NCBI GenBank assembly: GCA_030453435.1 | Contig: JAKDKI010000007.1 | Location: forward strand, 1-19,976 | Length of the DNA: 19,976 bases | Source of the DNA: Kocuria sp. | Lineage (GTDB): Bacteria > Actinomycetota > Actinomycetes > Actinomycetales > Micrococcaceae | Reading direction: 5' to 3' | Shown: piece after piece, positions 1 through 8,579 of the stretch | Numbering within the stretch: the stretch's first letter is position 1 | Layout: each line of letters starts with the position of its first letter | Made by a program: the position numbers and the translations under genes | Notes under the pieces: model-generated | Databases searched by the model: none | Told to the model about the DNA's origin: nothing | What the model saw: the letters and a program-made list of their open reading frames with translations, nothing else

Positions 1-1002
1 CTACCCGCCCCCTGTGACACGACACCGGCACCGCTCGCGTGTCAGAGATCTCCTTCTCCAGTGCAGCCCACCCCGTGGCTAGCCGCTCGGAGTTGATGTG
101 CTCCGTGGCTCGACGCGTTGCCGTCGGATTGTCGAGATAGGACGCTCACTGTTGCGCCCAGGACTCGAAGTGTCGATCGAACGCCGCCAGTCGCTGCATC
201 TGTTCGACGTAGGTCCGATCGAAATACGCCTCTAACTGTTCGCTGAGGTCAGATGAAGCGGTCTGCTGGCCGAACGGACAGACACCGTGCGTGTGTTCGA
301 GATGGGCGCGCCCGTGCTGCACCCAGTCGGCATTGCTGAGCTGCTGGATAGAGGGCGTGAGGTGCACATCCCCGCTACCCACGACAGCCACGCCCAAGAG
401 CGAGTGGCCGGGCGCGTCTTCGATCCTGATGTCGCGTCCAAGAGGAAGTTCTTGGATCGGTTGCGCCTCCTCGCTAAGAACCGCTGCTGCCTCGGGCGTG
501 AGCGCCTCAAAGTCCTCGGATGCGGAGCGGTTCGCCACGGCGACCTCGAGCAGTCGGTCGAGAAGCCGGTCCTTGCTGTTGTTGTACCCGTGAACATCTC
601 ACGCAGTTCTGCAGGGACTTAGTTGCGCTTCGCCCGCGCCGTCTCTTTCAGCGAGGTACGACCATCCTCGATTTCACGGTTCTTTGCAGCTAACCAAAAC
701 TCGTGTTGAGCGAGCCTCTCCTAGTAGGAACACCCCGTCGAGGTGGTCTGCAGACGTGAGCGTCGCGTTGATGTAGTCACGGTTATAGACCTTGGTGCCG
801 AGCACGCTGGTCGCTGGATTCCGCTCCAGAGTGATTCCAGTGAACTACGTCGAGTCAGCGAAGGCACGGCTGATGGTCGTGATGCCGGAACCGTTGGGCC
901 CGAAGAAAAGTTCACCGGTTTGAGCGGGCCAATATCTGCGCCAGATGCAGGGTCAAACGCAGGGGCACCGCGTGGCCGAAGGTACTCAAGCATCGTTTTC
1001 AT
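1..1002 (-). pseudogene. Decayed AAA_13-type ATPase (PrrC/RloC-like), runs off window
   Basis: This is the 5' part of a broken gene, readable only by joining frames. The ATG at 1002 overlaps the stop of the Res gene as ATGA, so it was the last translationally coupled gene of the operon seen here. The first frame reads MKTMLEYLRP...LKPVNF. A T-run at 906-909 appears one base short, and the next frame continues FFGPNGSGITT, a Walker A motif with its Lys changed to Ile. A TAG follows at 845-847, then VYNRDYINATL...DGVFLLGE. The frame shifts again near 715 (ERLAQHEFWLAAKNREIEDG), meets TAA at 619-621, continues VPAELREMFTG, and shifts near 590 to YNNSKDRLLDRLLEVAVANR. That frame contains VCPFGQQT near 265-285, which resembles the CPFC half zinc-hook of AAA_13 proteins with the second Cys changed to Gly. 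A TGA lies at 146-148, with coding-like sequence beyond it. PrrC and RloC, the known anticodon nucleases of this family, carry the RNase domain at the C-terminus, which is outside the window. Confidence 0.8.
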
Positions 1003-4000
1003 ACCCCCACGAGCTGCATTAACTCGGTGTAGTCGGTTACCACGTCGTAGGTGACGTCATTACCGTTCTTCGCGTTGAGTGAGGCAAAGAACTTGCGGGC
1101 ACACTCGATCTTGGCGTCCTCGACACCCTTGAGCTGGAGTGTCGACAACGAGCCCTTCGTTTCAGCGACGAAGTAGACATGCTTGACGCTGCCGTCGGTG
1201 AACGCGATGGCCCAGTCCGGGTTGTATTCGCCAAGAGGAGTGGGAATGAAGAACCCTCGCGGGAGCTTCGCGTAGACGGCGATCTCGTGGCTGGTGTCCA
1301 GTTCGGTGACAAACTCGCGCTCAACCTTGGAGTCGGTGACCACGTAGTCATAGACGTGCTTCTTGAGCTTCGACCCGGCCTTCGAAAAATCTTGGGCGGC
1401 CTGGTTTTCGGTGAAGATCGCAGAGTCGAAGCGGTCTTCGAGCGCGTCATAGGCGAGGTGCTCGACGATGACCGTGGCCTTCTGCTCGTTGATGAGCCGG
1501 GCTGCCTCGGTGATGAACTGCTCGGGGTTAAGGCGGAACTTGGCGAACGTTCCTGGCGTGACGCCGCGGAGGATCACAGCGATCGTGCGACGGGTGAGCT
1601 GGGTCTTTTCGGTGATCTCGCCCAGCAGGTCATACTTCACCTGCGAGCCCGCGCTCACGGCCTCGGTGTGTGTCTGCGTATTCTGCACTGCGAAACCGGC
1701 GCCGCTGGTCAGATCGTCAGCCTCCAACTGCTCGCGTTGCTGGCCCGCTTGTACGACGTATTGCAGCGCCGCGACGTTGAGGTGCTTGTCGAGGTGGTCG
1801 ATCGCCTTGCGGATCAGCTCTCCGGAGTCGAACTCGACCTGGTAGACGGCGCGGTGGTTGATCCTGCCCCACAAGGCTTGGAACTCCTTGCGGGCGAAGT
1901 TGGCCTCGTTCAGCGGGATCTTCTTCGGCTTGCGGTCATTGGTGGGCACCGGCAGGTCGAGATAGAGCACGTCGATCACCGGCCACACGAAGTCAATCAC
2001 TGGTAGCAGCACCTCGGAAGTCGGCGCGGCGAGGGTTCCATCTTCTTTTGCCTGCTTGTATGCGTCGGAGATGGTGTCGTCGTCGTTCACGTAGTCGTTC
2101 TTGACCAGGTACTTGTAGAGCGCCTGGGCGACGGCTTCTTCGATGACCGACTCGCCCGAGAGCGTCTGGATGGTCTTGCCGACGAAAAACTTGGCGCTGG
2201 CCTTGCGCGGCCGCGCGGCGAGCGATTCGGAGATTTCGCGTTGGAGACCGGTTACGAAGTCGGTATAGGACTCGTCGGTGACGACGGTCAACTCGTTGAT
2301 GTCGTGCACTGTGACGGGATTGTCCATCCGCTCACCGTGCTGGTCGACGGCCAGCCGCAGGCCGCGTCCGATCTCCTGACGGCGGGAGACGGTGTTGTCA
2401 CTCTTCTTGAGCATGCCCATGACGAACACGTTGGGGTTGTCCCAGCCCTCGCGCAGTGCGGAGTGGGAGAAGATGAACCGGACGGGTTCGGCGAACGACA
2501 GCAGACGTTCCTTGTCTTTGAGGATCAGGTCGTAGGCGTCAGTGTCCGTCGAAAGTCCCTTCTCGTCACCTGTCTTCTTGATTGCCTTTTCGTTGTCGAC
2601 GAGATGTTTGGTCTTCTTGTCGATCGAGAAGTAGCCCTCGTGAACCTGACCCACGCTGTCACGGCGCAGATACGCCTGGTACTCCTCGGCCGCCTGGTCG
2701 ATGGCGAGTTCGCCGAGCACCTCGTTGCGGATCGCGGTGTACTCCTCCTCGAAGATAAGCGCATAATCGCCGAGGGTGTCCTCGCGGCTGTAATCGCGAT
2801 ACTTAGCGACCTCATCGATGAAGAACAGCGAGAGCACCTTGATGCCTTGGCTGAACAGCTCGCGTTCCTTGTCCAGATGCACGCGGACGACCTCGCGAAT
2901 CTGGATGCGGCGCTTGCTCTCCTCGGTGACATCCCGGTCGGCGAGCTGTCCCGCCACGACCACATCGCCGTTGCTCAGCTCAATCACATCGCGGTTGGCA
3001 TCCACCTCGGTGATGAACAGTCCCTTGTATGCCTCGATCCCGTTGGAGACATCGTGGAGGTTGGCGCCCATGTCGAGGCGCTTGACCTGCCGTTTGATAC
3101 CCGAGGCCATCTGCACTTCAATCTCGACCCGCGCCCGAGGCTTGGCACCCTTCGCGATCTCGATGGCGTCCAGGTACAGGTAGGCGGTCGATCCGGCGAG
3201 TCCCCTCACGGTGATACCTCGCACGGCGATCTTCTTCACGAGCTTCTGGTTGTAGGCGTCCAGCGCGTCGAGGCGGTGCACTTTGGTGTGATCGACCTTG
3301 TGCGTGGCGGAGTACCGCAGCAGCATCAGCGCGTTGAAACGAGACAATGCTTCCAGCGACTTGGGCGCTCCGATCTTCTGCGGCTCGTCGATGATTACGA
3401 TCGGCCGGTTGGCGCTGATGACGTCGATTGGACGGCGGGACTGGAAATCATCGAGCTCGTCGTAGATGCGGCGGTTGTCCTTACCGGTGGCGTTGAACGC
3501 CTGGATGTTGATGATCATCACCTGCACCCCGGCATCCGAACTGAACCGCTCCAGCTCGTGCAGCTGGGAGGAGTTGTAGATGAACGAGCGCGGCTTGGTG
3601 CCATAGAGCTGCTGGAAGTGCTCGGCGGTCACGTCGAACGATTTCTTCACGCCCTCGCGGATCGCGACTGAGGGCACCACAATGATGTACTTCGACCAGC
3701 CGTACCTCTTGTGTAACTCCATGATCGTCTTGATATAGACGTAGGTCTTGCCCGTCCCCGTCTCCATCTCCACGTCAAGGTTCGGTGCACCTGGAGCGGC
3801 AGCGCTGGAGGCGAGCTTGGCCGACAGCGGGAGGTTTCGTGACCGCTGTACCGCGTGCACGTTCTCCAGCAATTGCGCGCCCGACAGGACGATCTCCGCG
3901 TTGCGCAGACCGGCCTCCGGGCGCTCCTCGGCCCCGAACAGGGCCGGGTCCGCCACAGGGCGGACCTTGCCGGGGTCGATCCGGTAGGAGATACCGTCGT

Positions 4001-4082
4001 GCTTCGGCTGCCCGGCGAATGTCTCGACGACAGCATCGACGGCATCGGTCTGGTACTGCTGGACCTTGAACTGGAGCTTCAT
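999..4082 (-). CDS. res: Type III restriction enzyme Res subunit (DEAD-like helicase plus PD-(D/E)XK nuclease)
   Basis: 1027 aa, usual length for type III Res. It starts MKLQFKVQQYQTDAV, a typical family N-terminus. The frame is open up to 4202, but that would overlap the upstream gene, and the ATG at 4082 follows GAAAGAAAG. Helicase motifs: METGTGKTY at about 106-114 (Lys112), DEPQ at 232-235, SAT at 258-260, and in the second RecA-like domain EGWDNPN followed by RRQEIGRGLRL. The C-terminal nuclease reads NPDW (Asp956) ... AETKG (Glu974, Lys976), a complete PD-(D/E)XK site. Known family role: ATP-dependent translocation and cleavage in complex with Mod at unmodified sites. Its gene lies 76 bp after the AlbA_2 gene rather than directly after mod, which is unusual. 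All catalytic motifs are intact, so the protein is expected to be active. Confidence 0.93.
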   Translation of the reverse strand: MKLQFKVQQYQTDAVDAVVETFAGQPKHDGISYRIDPGKVRPVADPALFGAEERPEAGLRNAEIVLSGAQLLENVHAVQRSRNLPLSAKLASSAAAPGAPNLDVEMETGTGKTYVYIKTIMELHKRYGWSKYIIVVPSVAIREGVKKSFDVTAEHFQQLYGTKPRSFIYNSSQLHELERFSSDAGVQVMIINIQAFNATGKDNRRIYDELDDFQSRRPIDVISANRPIVIIDEPQKIGAPKSLEALSRFNALMLLRYSATHKVDHTKVHRLDALDAYNQKLVKKIAVRGITVRGLAGSTAYLYLDAIEIAKGAKPRARVEIEVQMASGIKRQVKRLDMGANLHDVSNGIEAYKGLFITEVDANRDVIELSNGDVVVAGQLADRDVTEESKRRIQIREVVRVHLDKERELFSQGIKVLSLFFIDEVAKYRDYSREDTLGDYALIFEEEYTAIRNEVLGELAIDQAAEEYQAYLRRDSVGQVHEGYFSIDKKTKHLVDNEKAIKKTGDEKGLSTDTDAYDLILKDKERLLSFAEPVRFIFSHSALREGWDNPNVFVMGMLKKSDNTVSRRQEIGRGLRLAVDQHGERMDNPVTVHDINELTVVTDESYTDFVTGLQREISESLAARPRKASAKFFVGKTIQTLSGESVIEEAVAQALYKYLVKNDYVNDDDTISDAYKQAKEDGTLAAPTSEVLLPVIDFVWPVIDVLYLDLPVPTNDRKPKKIPLNEANFARKEFQALWGRINHRAVYQVEFDSGELIRKAIDHLDKHLNVAALQYVVQAGQQREQLEADDLTSGAGFAVQNTQTHTEAVSAGSQVKYDLLGEITEKTQLTRRTIAVILRGVTPGTFAKFRLNPEQFITEAARLINEQKATVIVEHLAYDALEDRFDSAIFTENQAAQDFSKAGSKLKKHVYDYVVTDSKVEREFVTELDTSHEIAVYAKLPRGFFIPTPLGEYNPDWAIAFTDGSVKHVYFVAETKGSLSTLQLKGVEDAKIECARKFFASLNAKNGNDVTYDVVTDYTELMQLVGV

Positions 4083-4158
4083 CGAGTGTCTTTCTTTCTG
4101 CAATAGGCGCTGTTCGTCGTCGCTGCTAGAAGGTTGCGGGCGGCGGAGATGCGTGTGT

Positions 4159-5904
4159 TCACGCTGATCCCAGCCCTCTAGCGGTACCGCTGGAATCGTC
4201 ATCCTTCTTGCGCGGAGGCTCGGACCGCCCGCTTCCGTCGCCTACGGAAGAAAGCTCCCATCGTGGTTTCGTGCGGGTACCGCGGTTGATGATGACACCG
4301 CGGCGTCGCAACTTCGTCAGGAGATTCGTGATCTTGGTTGTCTTCTGCTGCTCGGTGAGCGCTTCGCTAAGTGCCGGCCGGAGCAGTGCCTCCACGTCGC
4401 CGCGGTCTGCGTGTCCCTGCGCGCGGAGGAAGTCAGTCAGCAGGGCAGCGTAATGCGCGTCTGCCTGGGGCCGGGTGCGGATGTAGTCGGCCATCGCCCC
4501 GGTCGCCGCTGCGACACGAGGAGTGATCCGGCGGTGAGGCTTGCGGCCCTCGATCAGCCCAACTCTGCGCAGATGACGGGCGGCTTTCTCGCTGATGTCG
4601 AGCCCCTTCTGCACTCGATCCAGCGCAAGCAAATCTTCAAGAGGAAGATCGGTTCGGACCATAAGCAGCTGGGAGTAGGACTCTTCGATCACCCCGCCCG
4701 GAATAGTGAGCTTCACCTCGCCAGCGGTGCTGAGGTCGTAGTCAGGCAACGGGAGGAACCGTCGGACCTGGTCCTGCACCATGCGGTGGATTCCGTAGCC
4801 CATCTGGTCGATGAGGTTCAGCTCTGTCATCGCCTCGACGAGGAAGGGGTTGCGGTACTGCCGTGGGGTGCGCTCGTCCAGGGCGTAGTCGTCGGGCGCG
4901 CCATCGAAGAACTCGCCCACGCTCTCGAACACGATGCGGTCGGCGTGCTCAGTGACGATGATCCGGGAGTGTCGCGTGTAGTCCTGGTGCGCGATGCAGT
5001 TGTAGAGCGCTTCGAGCAGGCTACGTTCGTCGTACTTACTGATCTCTCGATAGATCAGCTCGTCAGGTGGCAGGAGTCGGAGCTGCACGTTGCGGATACG
5101 CTTCGCGAGTGCCGTCGTTTTCAGCAGGAACGGCAACCGGAAGTGCTCGTTTGCCCGCTGCTCGCCAACGAGCTTCCAGGTCATTTGCGCCGGGTGCGGG
5201 GTCAGCAGATGCGTCGAGGTGTCGGCACCGAGCAGAAGGAGCGCGGCTCGGGTGATCCGACCGTCGCGAGTCAACCTCGCCTTGGCCAGGAAGGTCGCGT
5301 CATCCCACGCGTCGATGTCGGCAGCCGGGATGCGAGAGGCGTACCGCTCGGTGAACCCCTGACGCGCGCGTGTGATCGCCGCCGGATCGAGGTGAGCGAG
5401 CGTCGCGTCAGGAACCACGACCGCCGACCAGTCAGCGCTGATGGTCTGCCGCCGAATCTCATCCAACTTGTCGAGCGAGAGCGGCACCAGGCTCTCGCCG
5501 GAGCGAGCTCGGTAGTCACCCTTCCACGAGATCGGGATGCCGCGAGGCGCCGCCGGCACCTCAAGCAGAACCGCGCGCTTGCCCGAGTACATGACCTCGT
5601 AGACCTCGCGGACGGTCAGCCCCTGATCGATGGACTGATGGATGTGGTGCTTCAACGTCTGGCGCTGCTGCACATCAATGAGATGGGTCGTGCCCACAAC
5701 CTGCCGAGCGTTCGAGACGCCGAAGACGAGCCACCCCGACGCGAGTCCGCGTAGGTTCGCCTCGTTGCTCAGCGCCGAGACATACTCACCCGTCTTGTCC
5801 GCAGAGAACTGGCGTGCAGCCTCCTTGAACTCGACAACCTCGTTCTCCCAACCGGCTAGCAGCCGATCGAGGAGTTCGGTGAGTTCGTCGTGGGTCAAGG
5901 TCAT
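4159..5904 (-). CDS. AlbA_2 (Schlafen-like) / GHKL-ATPase-like regulator protein
   Basis: 581 aa. The N-terminus (about 15-120) has the AlbA_2 signature: EVVEFKEA at 22-29, then SALSNEANLRG and SGWLVFGVSNA. The middle holds a HATPase_c_4-like block, YDERSLLEALYNCIAHQDY at about 291-309, in which Glu298 and Asn302 fit the GHKL N-box. The C-terminus (about 430-560) looks like winged-helix DNA-binding segments, including TEQQKTTKITNLLTKLRRRG. Such proteins are often annotated as RecG-related or putative transcriptional regulators; the biochemical role in this setting is not established. The ATG at 5904 is preceded by GAGGA at good spacing and lies 8 bp after the mod stop, so the gene is in the same operon. 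Placement between mod and res is the odd point. Residues 560-581 are low-complexity and charged. Confidence 0.85.
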   Translation of the reverse strand: MTLTHDELTELLDRLLAGWENEVVEFKEAARQFSADKTGEYVSALSNEANLRGLASGWLVFGVSNARQVVGTTHLIDVQQRQTLKHHIHQSIDQGLTVREVYEVMYSGKRAVLLEVPAAPRGIPISWKGDYRARSGESLVPLSLDKLDEIRRQTISADWSAVVVPDATLAHLDPAAITRARQGFTERYASRIPAADIDAWDDATFLAKARLTRDGRITRAALLLLGADTSTHLLTPHPAQMTWKLVGEQRANEHFRLPFLLKTTALAKRIRNVQLRLLPPDELIYREISKYDERSLLEALYNCIAHQDYTRHSRIIVTEHADRIVFESVGEFFDGAPDDYALDERTPRQYRNPFLVEAMTELNLIDQMGYGIHRMVQDQVRRFLPLPDYDLSTAGEVKLTIPGGVIEESYSQLLMVRTDLPLEDLLALDRVQKGLDISEKAARHLRRVGLIEGRKPHRRITPRVAAATGAMADYIRTRPQADAHYAALLTDFLRAQGHADRGDVEALLRPALSEALTEQQKTTKITNLLTKLRRRGVIINRGTRTKPRWELSSVGDGSGRSEPPRKKDDDSSGTARGLGSA

Positions 5905-5912
5905 GTCGTTCC

Positions 5913-7895
5913 TCAGATCGTCCGTACCTCGGTCGCGGGTGACACCTCGCGGAATACCTGCTCGGCGTTGATTCGCGCGGCATCGGTGGCGAAGCCTGAA
6001 TCCAGGAAGACAGCTCGCAGAGGCTGCCGTCTTGCGACCTCACTGATGATGGTCGGATTGATGTCTCCAGAGAAGCAGGCGACGAGGGCTCCCTCAGCCA
6101 CCGACAGAATTTCACGGCCATCAACTTGTTCGGCGACGACGGGTTCGCTCAGGTCCAAGGCCCAGTCGAGTAGCACTTGGAACAGCAGGTCGTACGTGTC
6201 GCGGTCCGGCCGGACGCTGTTGATGGCCCCGGACAGCATGTCTTGCGAGAGGCTGTCCGGGACTGCCAGGGTGTCGATCAAGTTCGAGGTGTCCACTCGC
6301 AGCGCGCGGAATCCGCTATCCGCCAGCAGGTCGCCCGCAAACCTCTCGTGCGAGAGCCGCATTCGCTGCTTGGTGATCTCAGCAACGGTCTCCGGACGCC
6401 CGAGGCACTTGAGGTGACGAATTGCGTTCATAGTGATTTTCTTCGCAGCTCCTTTCGCCGTCTTCAGCGACTCATTCAAGTCCTCGGCAACCTGGATTCC
6501 GATGAAACGGCATGACATCGACTCAGTGCTGTTGAGTTCGAGAACGGCCTGCATCGCCGATCCCGAGCCCGCGAACATGTCGAGCACGATGTCATTGCCA
6601 GACACGCCGACTGCGCGATAGATGTCCCGGAGCAAAAGCTCGTCCTTGGGGTTCGTGAAGACCTTCTCGCCGAATAGCGCCGCTAGCCGCTTCGAGGCCG
6701 CGCGGCCATCGGCGTAGCGGATGCTCGTGAGGCTCTGGTACTCGGTGTTCTTGAGGTAGGTCTTGTTCTTCGGCACACTGGTGTGGTCGTCCCCAAAGTG
6801 GACAAGGCTGTCCGAGATGCGACGAAACATCTCCTCTTTCGGGTAGCGCCAACCGGAAGCCGGCATTTTCACTACTTCGCCGGTCACAGGATGTGTTACG
6901 TCGTAGACGTACTGACTGTCGTTTGGACCAGAGATGTCGGATGCGAAGTAGATTCCGCGCTCGTCCATCCACTCGTAATGCCTACTTCCGGCGACTGGAT
7001 CACTTGCTTGGAAGGTCTTGTACCAGGCCTTCGCTTCCGCATTGATGGCCGCCCAGTCGTTACCGTGCTTCCTGTGAAACTCGTCGAAGGCCGCGTATAT
7101 CTTGTCGAGCCCCTCCTTCTTCTCACCCCAGTCGCCTCCGTTAGCCGACCGGTTCTTCACGAAGAAGACGATGTACTCATGCTGGATTGAGACGTACGCC
7201 TGGTCGTTCTTGCTGCTGTTCTTCAGCACGATCTCTCCGACGTACGACGCGTCGCCGAGAACCTCCTCGCCCAAACGCACGAGGTTGGCGTGTTCGTTCT
7301 CGTCGATCGACACAACAAGCACGCCGTCGTCGGTCAGTAGGTTCCTGGCCAACTTGAGCCGCGGGTATATCATGCTTAGCCAGTCAGAGTGGAAGCGGCC
7401 GTTCGCCTCGGAGTTCGCAACCAGCCGCTCACCGCTCTCCATGCTTTGACCAGAGCGGGCGAGGTACTCGGCGCTCGACTCGGCGAAGTCATCGTCGTAG
7501 ACGAAATCGTTTCCCGTGTTGTAGGGCGGGTCGATGTAGATCAGCTTGACCTTGCTGAGATACGACTCCTGAAGGAGCTTGAGAGCCTCCAGATTATCGC
7601 CCTCAATGAAGAGGTTCCTCGTCGTATCAAAGTCAACCGACTCCTCGCGAACGGGGCGGAGGGTCTTCGCGATCGGAGCGTTCGCCGTGAAGGCGGCAGC
7701 GCGCTTACCAGGCCAGTCGAGCCGGTACCGTTCCTGTGGCCCCTCCACGATGTGGTCGCTGAGTTCTTGGCGCAGCAGGTCGAAGTCGACCGCTCGCACG
7801 AGCTTGCCGCCCGCGTCGGAGCTCTCGGTGACGACGTTGGGGAACAGTTCATTTATCTTGTCGATGTTGGCCTGTGTGAGGTCGGGTGATGTCAT
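5913..7895 (-). CDS. mod: Type III-like site-specific DNA methyltransferase (Mod)
   Basis: 660 aa. An amino-methyltransferase of the beta-type order: catalytic motif IV DPPYNTGN at 122-129 comes before the SAM-binding motif FAGSG at 441-445 (DIVLDMFAGSGSA). DPPY predicts N6-adenine or N4-cytosine methylation. The stretch between them (about 150-430) would hold the target-recognition domain. A long C-terminal tail (about 480-660, RDTYDLLFQVLLDWALDLS...) is typical of type III Mod subunits. The frame is open to a GTG at 7910, but GGAGAG at about 7903-7908 sits in the right place for the ATG at 7895 (MTSPDLTQ), so I use that start. The gene begins 18 bp after the DUF4391 stop. Mod is expected to confer site recognition on Res and protect host DNA. 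The recognition sequence cannot be read from the protein. Confidence 0.93.
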   Translation of the reverse strand: MTSPDLTQANIDKINELFPNVVTESSDAGGKLVRAVDFDLLRQELSDHIVEGPQERYRLDWPGKRAAAFTANAPIAKTLRPVREESVDFDTTRNLFIEGDNLEALKLLQESYLSKVKLIYIDPPYNTGNDFVYDDDFAESSAEYLARSGQSMESGERLVANSEANGRFHSDWLSMIYPRLKLARNLLTDDGVLVVSIDENEHANLVRLGEEVLGDASYVGEIVLKNSSKNDQAYVSIQHEYIVFFVKNRSANGGDWGEKKEGLDKIYAAFDEFHRKHGNDWAAINAEAKAWYKTFQASDPVAGSRHYEWMDERGIYFASDISGPNDSQYVYDVTHPVTGEVVKMPASGWRYPKEEMFRRISDSLVHFGDDHTSVPKNKTYLKNTEYQSLTSIRYADGRAASKRLAALFGEKVFTNPKDELLLRDIYRAVGVSGNDIVLDMFAGSGSAMQAVLELNSTESMSCRFIGIQVAEDLNESLKTAKGAAKKITMNAIRHLKCLGRPETVAEITKQRMRLSHERFAGDLLADSGFRALRVDTSNLIDTLAVPDSLSQDMLSGAINSVRPDRDTYDLLFQVLLDWALDLSEPVVAEQVDGREILSVAEGALVACFSGDINPTIISEVARRQPLRAVFLDSGFATDAARINAEQVFREVSPATEVRTI

Positions 7896-7913
7896 TCGTA
7901 GTCTCTCCACGGG

Positions 7914-8579
7914 TTACCTTTGCCGTTCCAGTTCGTGTTGCTTCGTCTTGAGTGTGCGCCGGAGTTCGACCTTGCGGTTGAATTGTGGCTCGGTACGGAG
8001 CTTGCGCTCTAACGCTGCGACCTCACGTTCGAGCTTGCGCACAGTGGCCAGTCTGTCGGCGACCTCTGACATTTCCTCGCCCGGGCGTGCGGTGATCGGC
8101 GTCAGCGGCTGCAGGAGCGCGGCGTAGAGGGCGGGCAGTGTGATCGCCGTCGGTAGGGCCCGCCGCCACGTGTTGCCTGGATGCCAACCGGTCGAGTAGT
8201 AGGCGCTGGTCTTCGGCGCTCCGGCTCCGAGCTGCTTGTGCGCTGCGACTGTCCGAGTCTCCGGCTGCCCGGCGGAGCGGCGCGTGATCTCGAAGATGAT
8301 AGGGAACGGGATGGCCTTGTCGATGGCGCCCAGAACGGCGTCGCTGACCTCATCGGTCTTGGCATGAATCGTGAAGACCTGAATCTCGGGCACCGCTGGT
8401 GTGCCGGGGAGATTCATGGTGGCCTCGGCGAGCTTGTATGCCCAGGTGATGCGTTGGACCTCATTGATGAACTTCTCGCGCACAGCGGAGCTGACGGTGC
8501 CGTGCTCGTAGACCTTCTCTTTGGGTACTCGTCTGCCGAACCTGGTTGCCTCCGGCCAGCGGTAGAGGATGTCAGTCAT
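7914..8579 (-). CDS. DUF4391 domain-containing protein
   Basis: 221 aa, intact. The N-terminus (MTDILYRWPEATRFGRRVPKEKVYEHG) and the body (about 30-165, including QVFTIHAKTDEV and PFPIIFEITR) match my recollection of DUF4391. That family has no known enzymatic role but is frequently found between helicase and methyltransferase genes of restriction-like operons. Residues 168-221 (EVADRLATVRKLEREVAALERKL...) are a charged heptad-like coiled coil, suggesting oligomerisation or docking on a partner. The ATG at 8579 overlaps the end of the upstream helicase gene by 8 bp, so translation is probably coupled. A scaffold or adaptor role is inference. No catalytic motif was seen. Confidence 0.8.
   Translation of the reverse strand: MTDILYRWPEATRFGRRVPKEKVYEHGTVSSAVREKFINEVQRITWAYKLAEATMNLPGTPAVPEIQVFTIHAKTDEVSDAVLGAIDKAIPFPIIFEITRRSAGQPETRTVAAHKQLGAGAPKTSAYYSTGWHPGNTWRRALPTAITLPALYAALLQPLTPITARPGEEMSEVADRLATVRKLEREVAALERKLRTEPQFNRKVELRRTLKTKQHELERQR

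Noticed and set aside
2241..3671. 476-codon plus-strand open frame
   Set aside because: Lies entirely antisense to the res gene, has no domain and no SD, and its residues are the complement of Res codons; a typical GC-rich shadow frame.
4411..5754. 447-codon plus-strand open frame
   Set aside because: Antisense to the intact AlbA_2 gene, rich in Arg/Val/His repeats typical of a shadow, with no recognisable motif.
7896..7910. GTG at 7910 as the mod start
   Set aside because: It would place the GGAGAG ribosome-binding site inside the coding region; the ATG at 7895 fits that site better.
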